Of a stretch of DNA of 7,033 nucleotides, positions 6,640 through 7,033 are shown one piece after another; within the stretch, counting starts at the first letter, position 1; every line of letters begins with the position of its first letter. Under the pieces are notes generated by a model. It was not told where the DNA came from. It was given only the letters and a program-made list of their open reading frames with translations, and ran no database searches. The position numbers and the translations under genes are program-made. Origin of the DNA: Oscillospiraceae bacterium (lineage in GTDB: Bacteria; Bacillota; Clostridia; Oscillospirales; Ruminococcaceae); NCBI GenBank assembly GCA_022511485.1, contig JAFLUJ010000317.1, positions 1 to 7,033 of the forward strand, in the 5' to 3' direction.

Positions 6640-7033
6640 TTTATTCTTCCTCCCGGAATGTCCTTTTTGATATGTACGTTTCTTATATGCTTGAATTTAG
6701 GAAGCTTCCCGTTGACCTCTTCGATAATGCGGTGTATTTCTTCCTCAGAAGAATTTGTGTATATTCTTGCAGCAGGATGATGGTCTTCCTCAAAAACTGC
6801 CGCCGATATTATTTCAGGATGATCTGTAAGAAGCCTTTCAAGCTCGTCAACATAAACATTCTTGCCGTTAGCTGTAATTATCATACGCTTTTTGCGTCCC
6901 TTAAGATAAAGATGACGGCTTTCGTCAATATAACCCAGATCGCCTGTATGATAGAAGCCCTGACTGTCAAATTCAGAATATGTGTCATTCCTTGAAATGT
7001 ATCCGCTTGAAACGCTTCCTCCGCCTACGATAA
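6636..7033 (-). CDS. ANL-superfamily adenylate-forming enzyme, C-terminal 131 residues (5' end cut by window)
   Basis: C-terminal fragment of an AMP-forming acyl-CoA synthetase or acyl/aryl-acid ligase. The frame is open to the right edge. The visible part begins IVGGGSVSSGYISR and contains the A7/A8 region FYHTGDLGYIDESRHLYLKGRKKRMIITANGKNVYVDELE (visible residues 26-65). D31 should bind the AMP ribose, and the GRKKR segment is the hinge before the mobile C-terminal subdomain. The rest (about 60-131) has the usual small-subdomain pattern (ELERLLTDHPEIISAAVF). The protein stops at IKKDIPGGRIK, where the family normally has a P-x-T-x-x-G-K-I-x-R loop with the catalytic lysine. Here the loop is shortened and the G-K lysine appears as arginine. 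It is followed directly by the GNAT gene with a four-base overlap. The substrate cannot be inferred, since the acyl-binding domain lies outside the window. Confidence 0.88.
   Translation of the reverse strand, partial: IVGGGSVSSGYISRNDTYSEFDSQGFYHTGDLGYIDESRHLYLKGRKKRMIITANGKNVYVDELERLLTDHPEIISAAVFEEDHHPAARIYTNSSEEEIHRIIEEVNGKLPKFKHIRNVHIKKDIPGGRIK

Overview
This window looks like a chromosomal segment from a plant-fibre-degrading Firmicute of the Clostridia, most plausibly a Ruminococcus-type gut or rumen bacterium. That is inferred from moderate GC, strong GGAGG ribosome binding sites, a TTG start, AT-rich sigma-A-type promoters, and the style of the glycoside hydrolases. No species can be assigned from the sequence alone.

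Left part, 1-4521, minus strand: a tight three-gene L-arabinose operon read right to left. The order is a GH127-type beta-L-arabinofuranosidase (4521-2623), a GH51 alpha-L-arabinofuranosidase (2577-1114), and the first 352 codons of L-arabinose isomerase araA (1058 to the left edge). Gaps are 45 and 55 bases with no convincing internal terminator. Neither hydrolase has a signal peptide, so both should act in the cytoplasm on imported oligosaccharides. One removes beta-linked and the other alpha-linked arabinofuranose, and AraA then converts the free L-arabinose to L-ribulose.

Centre, 4522-5478: a 108-base divergent control region and an AraC-family regulator on the plus strand (4630-5478, TTG start). 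The control region holds two near-consensus sigma-A promoters facing opposite ways. They share one self-complementary -10 octamer (ATTATAAT, 4568-4575). It also holds a 12-base palindrome (4558-4569) and an 18-base inverted repeat (4601-4618). The inverted repeat lies just upstream of the -35 of the operon promoter and inside the leader of the regulator mRNA. This is a plausible compact switch: the regulator could activate the operon and repress itself from one site.

Right part, 5479-7033: a 78-base convergent gap with overlapping, mutually exclusive hairpins, then two genes on the minus strand. These are the C-terminal 131 residues of an adenylate-forming (ANL) enzyme entering from the right edge, and a 360-residue GNAT-family acyltransferase-like protein whose ATG overlaps the ANL stop as ATGA. 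This pair looks like a separate functional unit unrelated to arabinose. The ANL protein ends in an unusual, shortened A10 catalytic loop. I see no tRNA, rRNA, CRISPR array or mobile element in the window.
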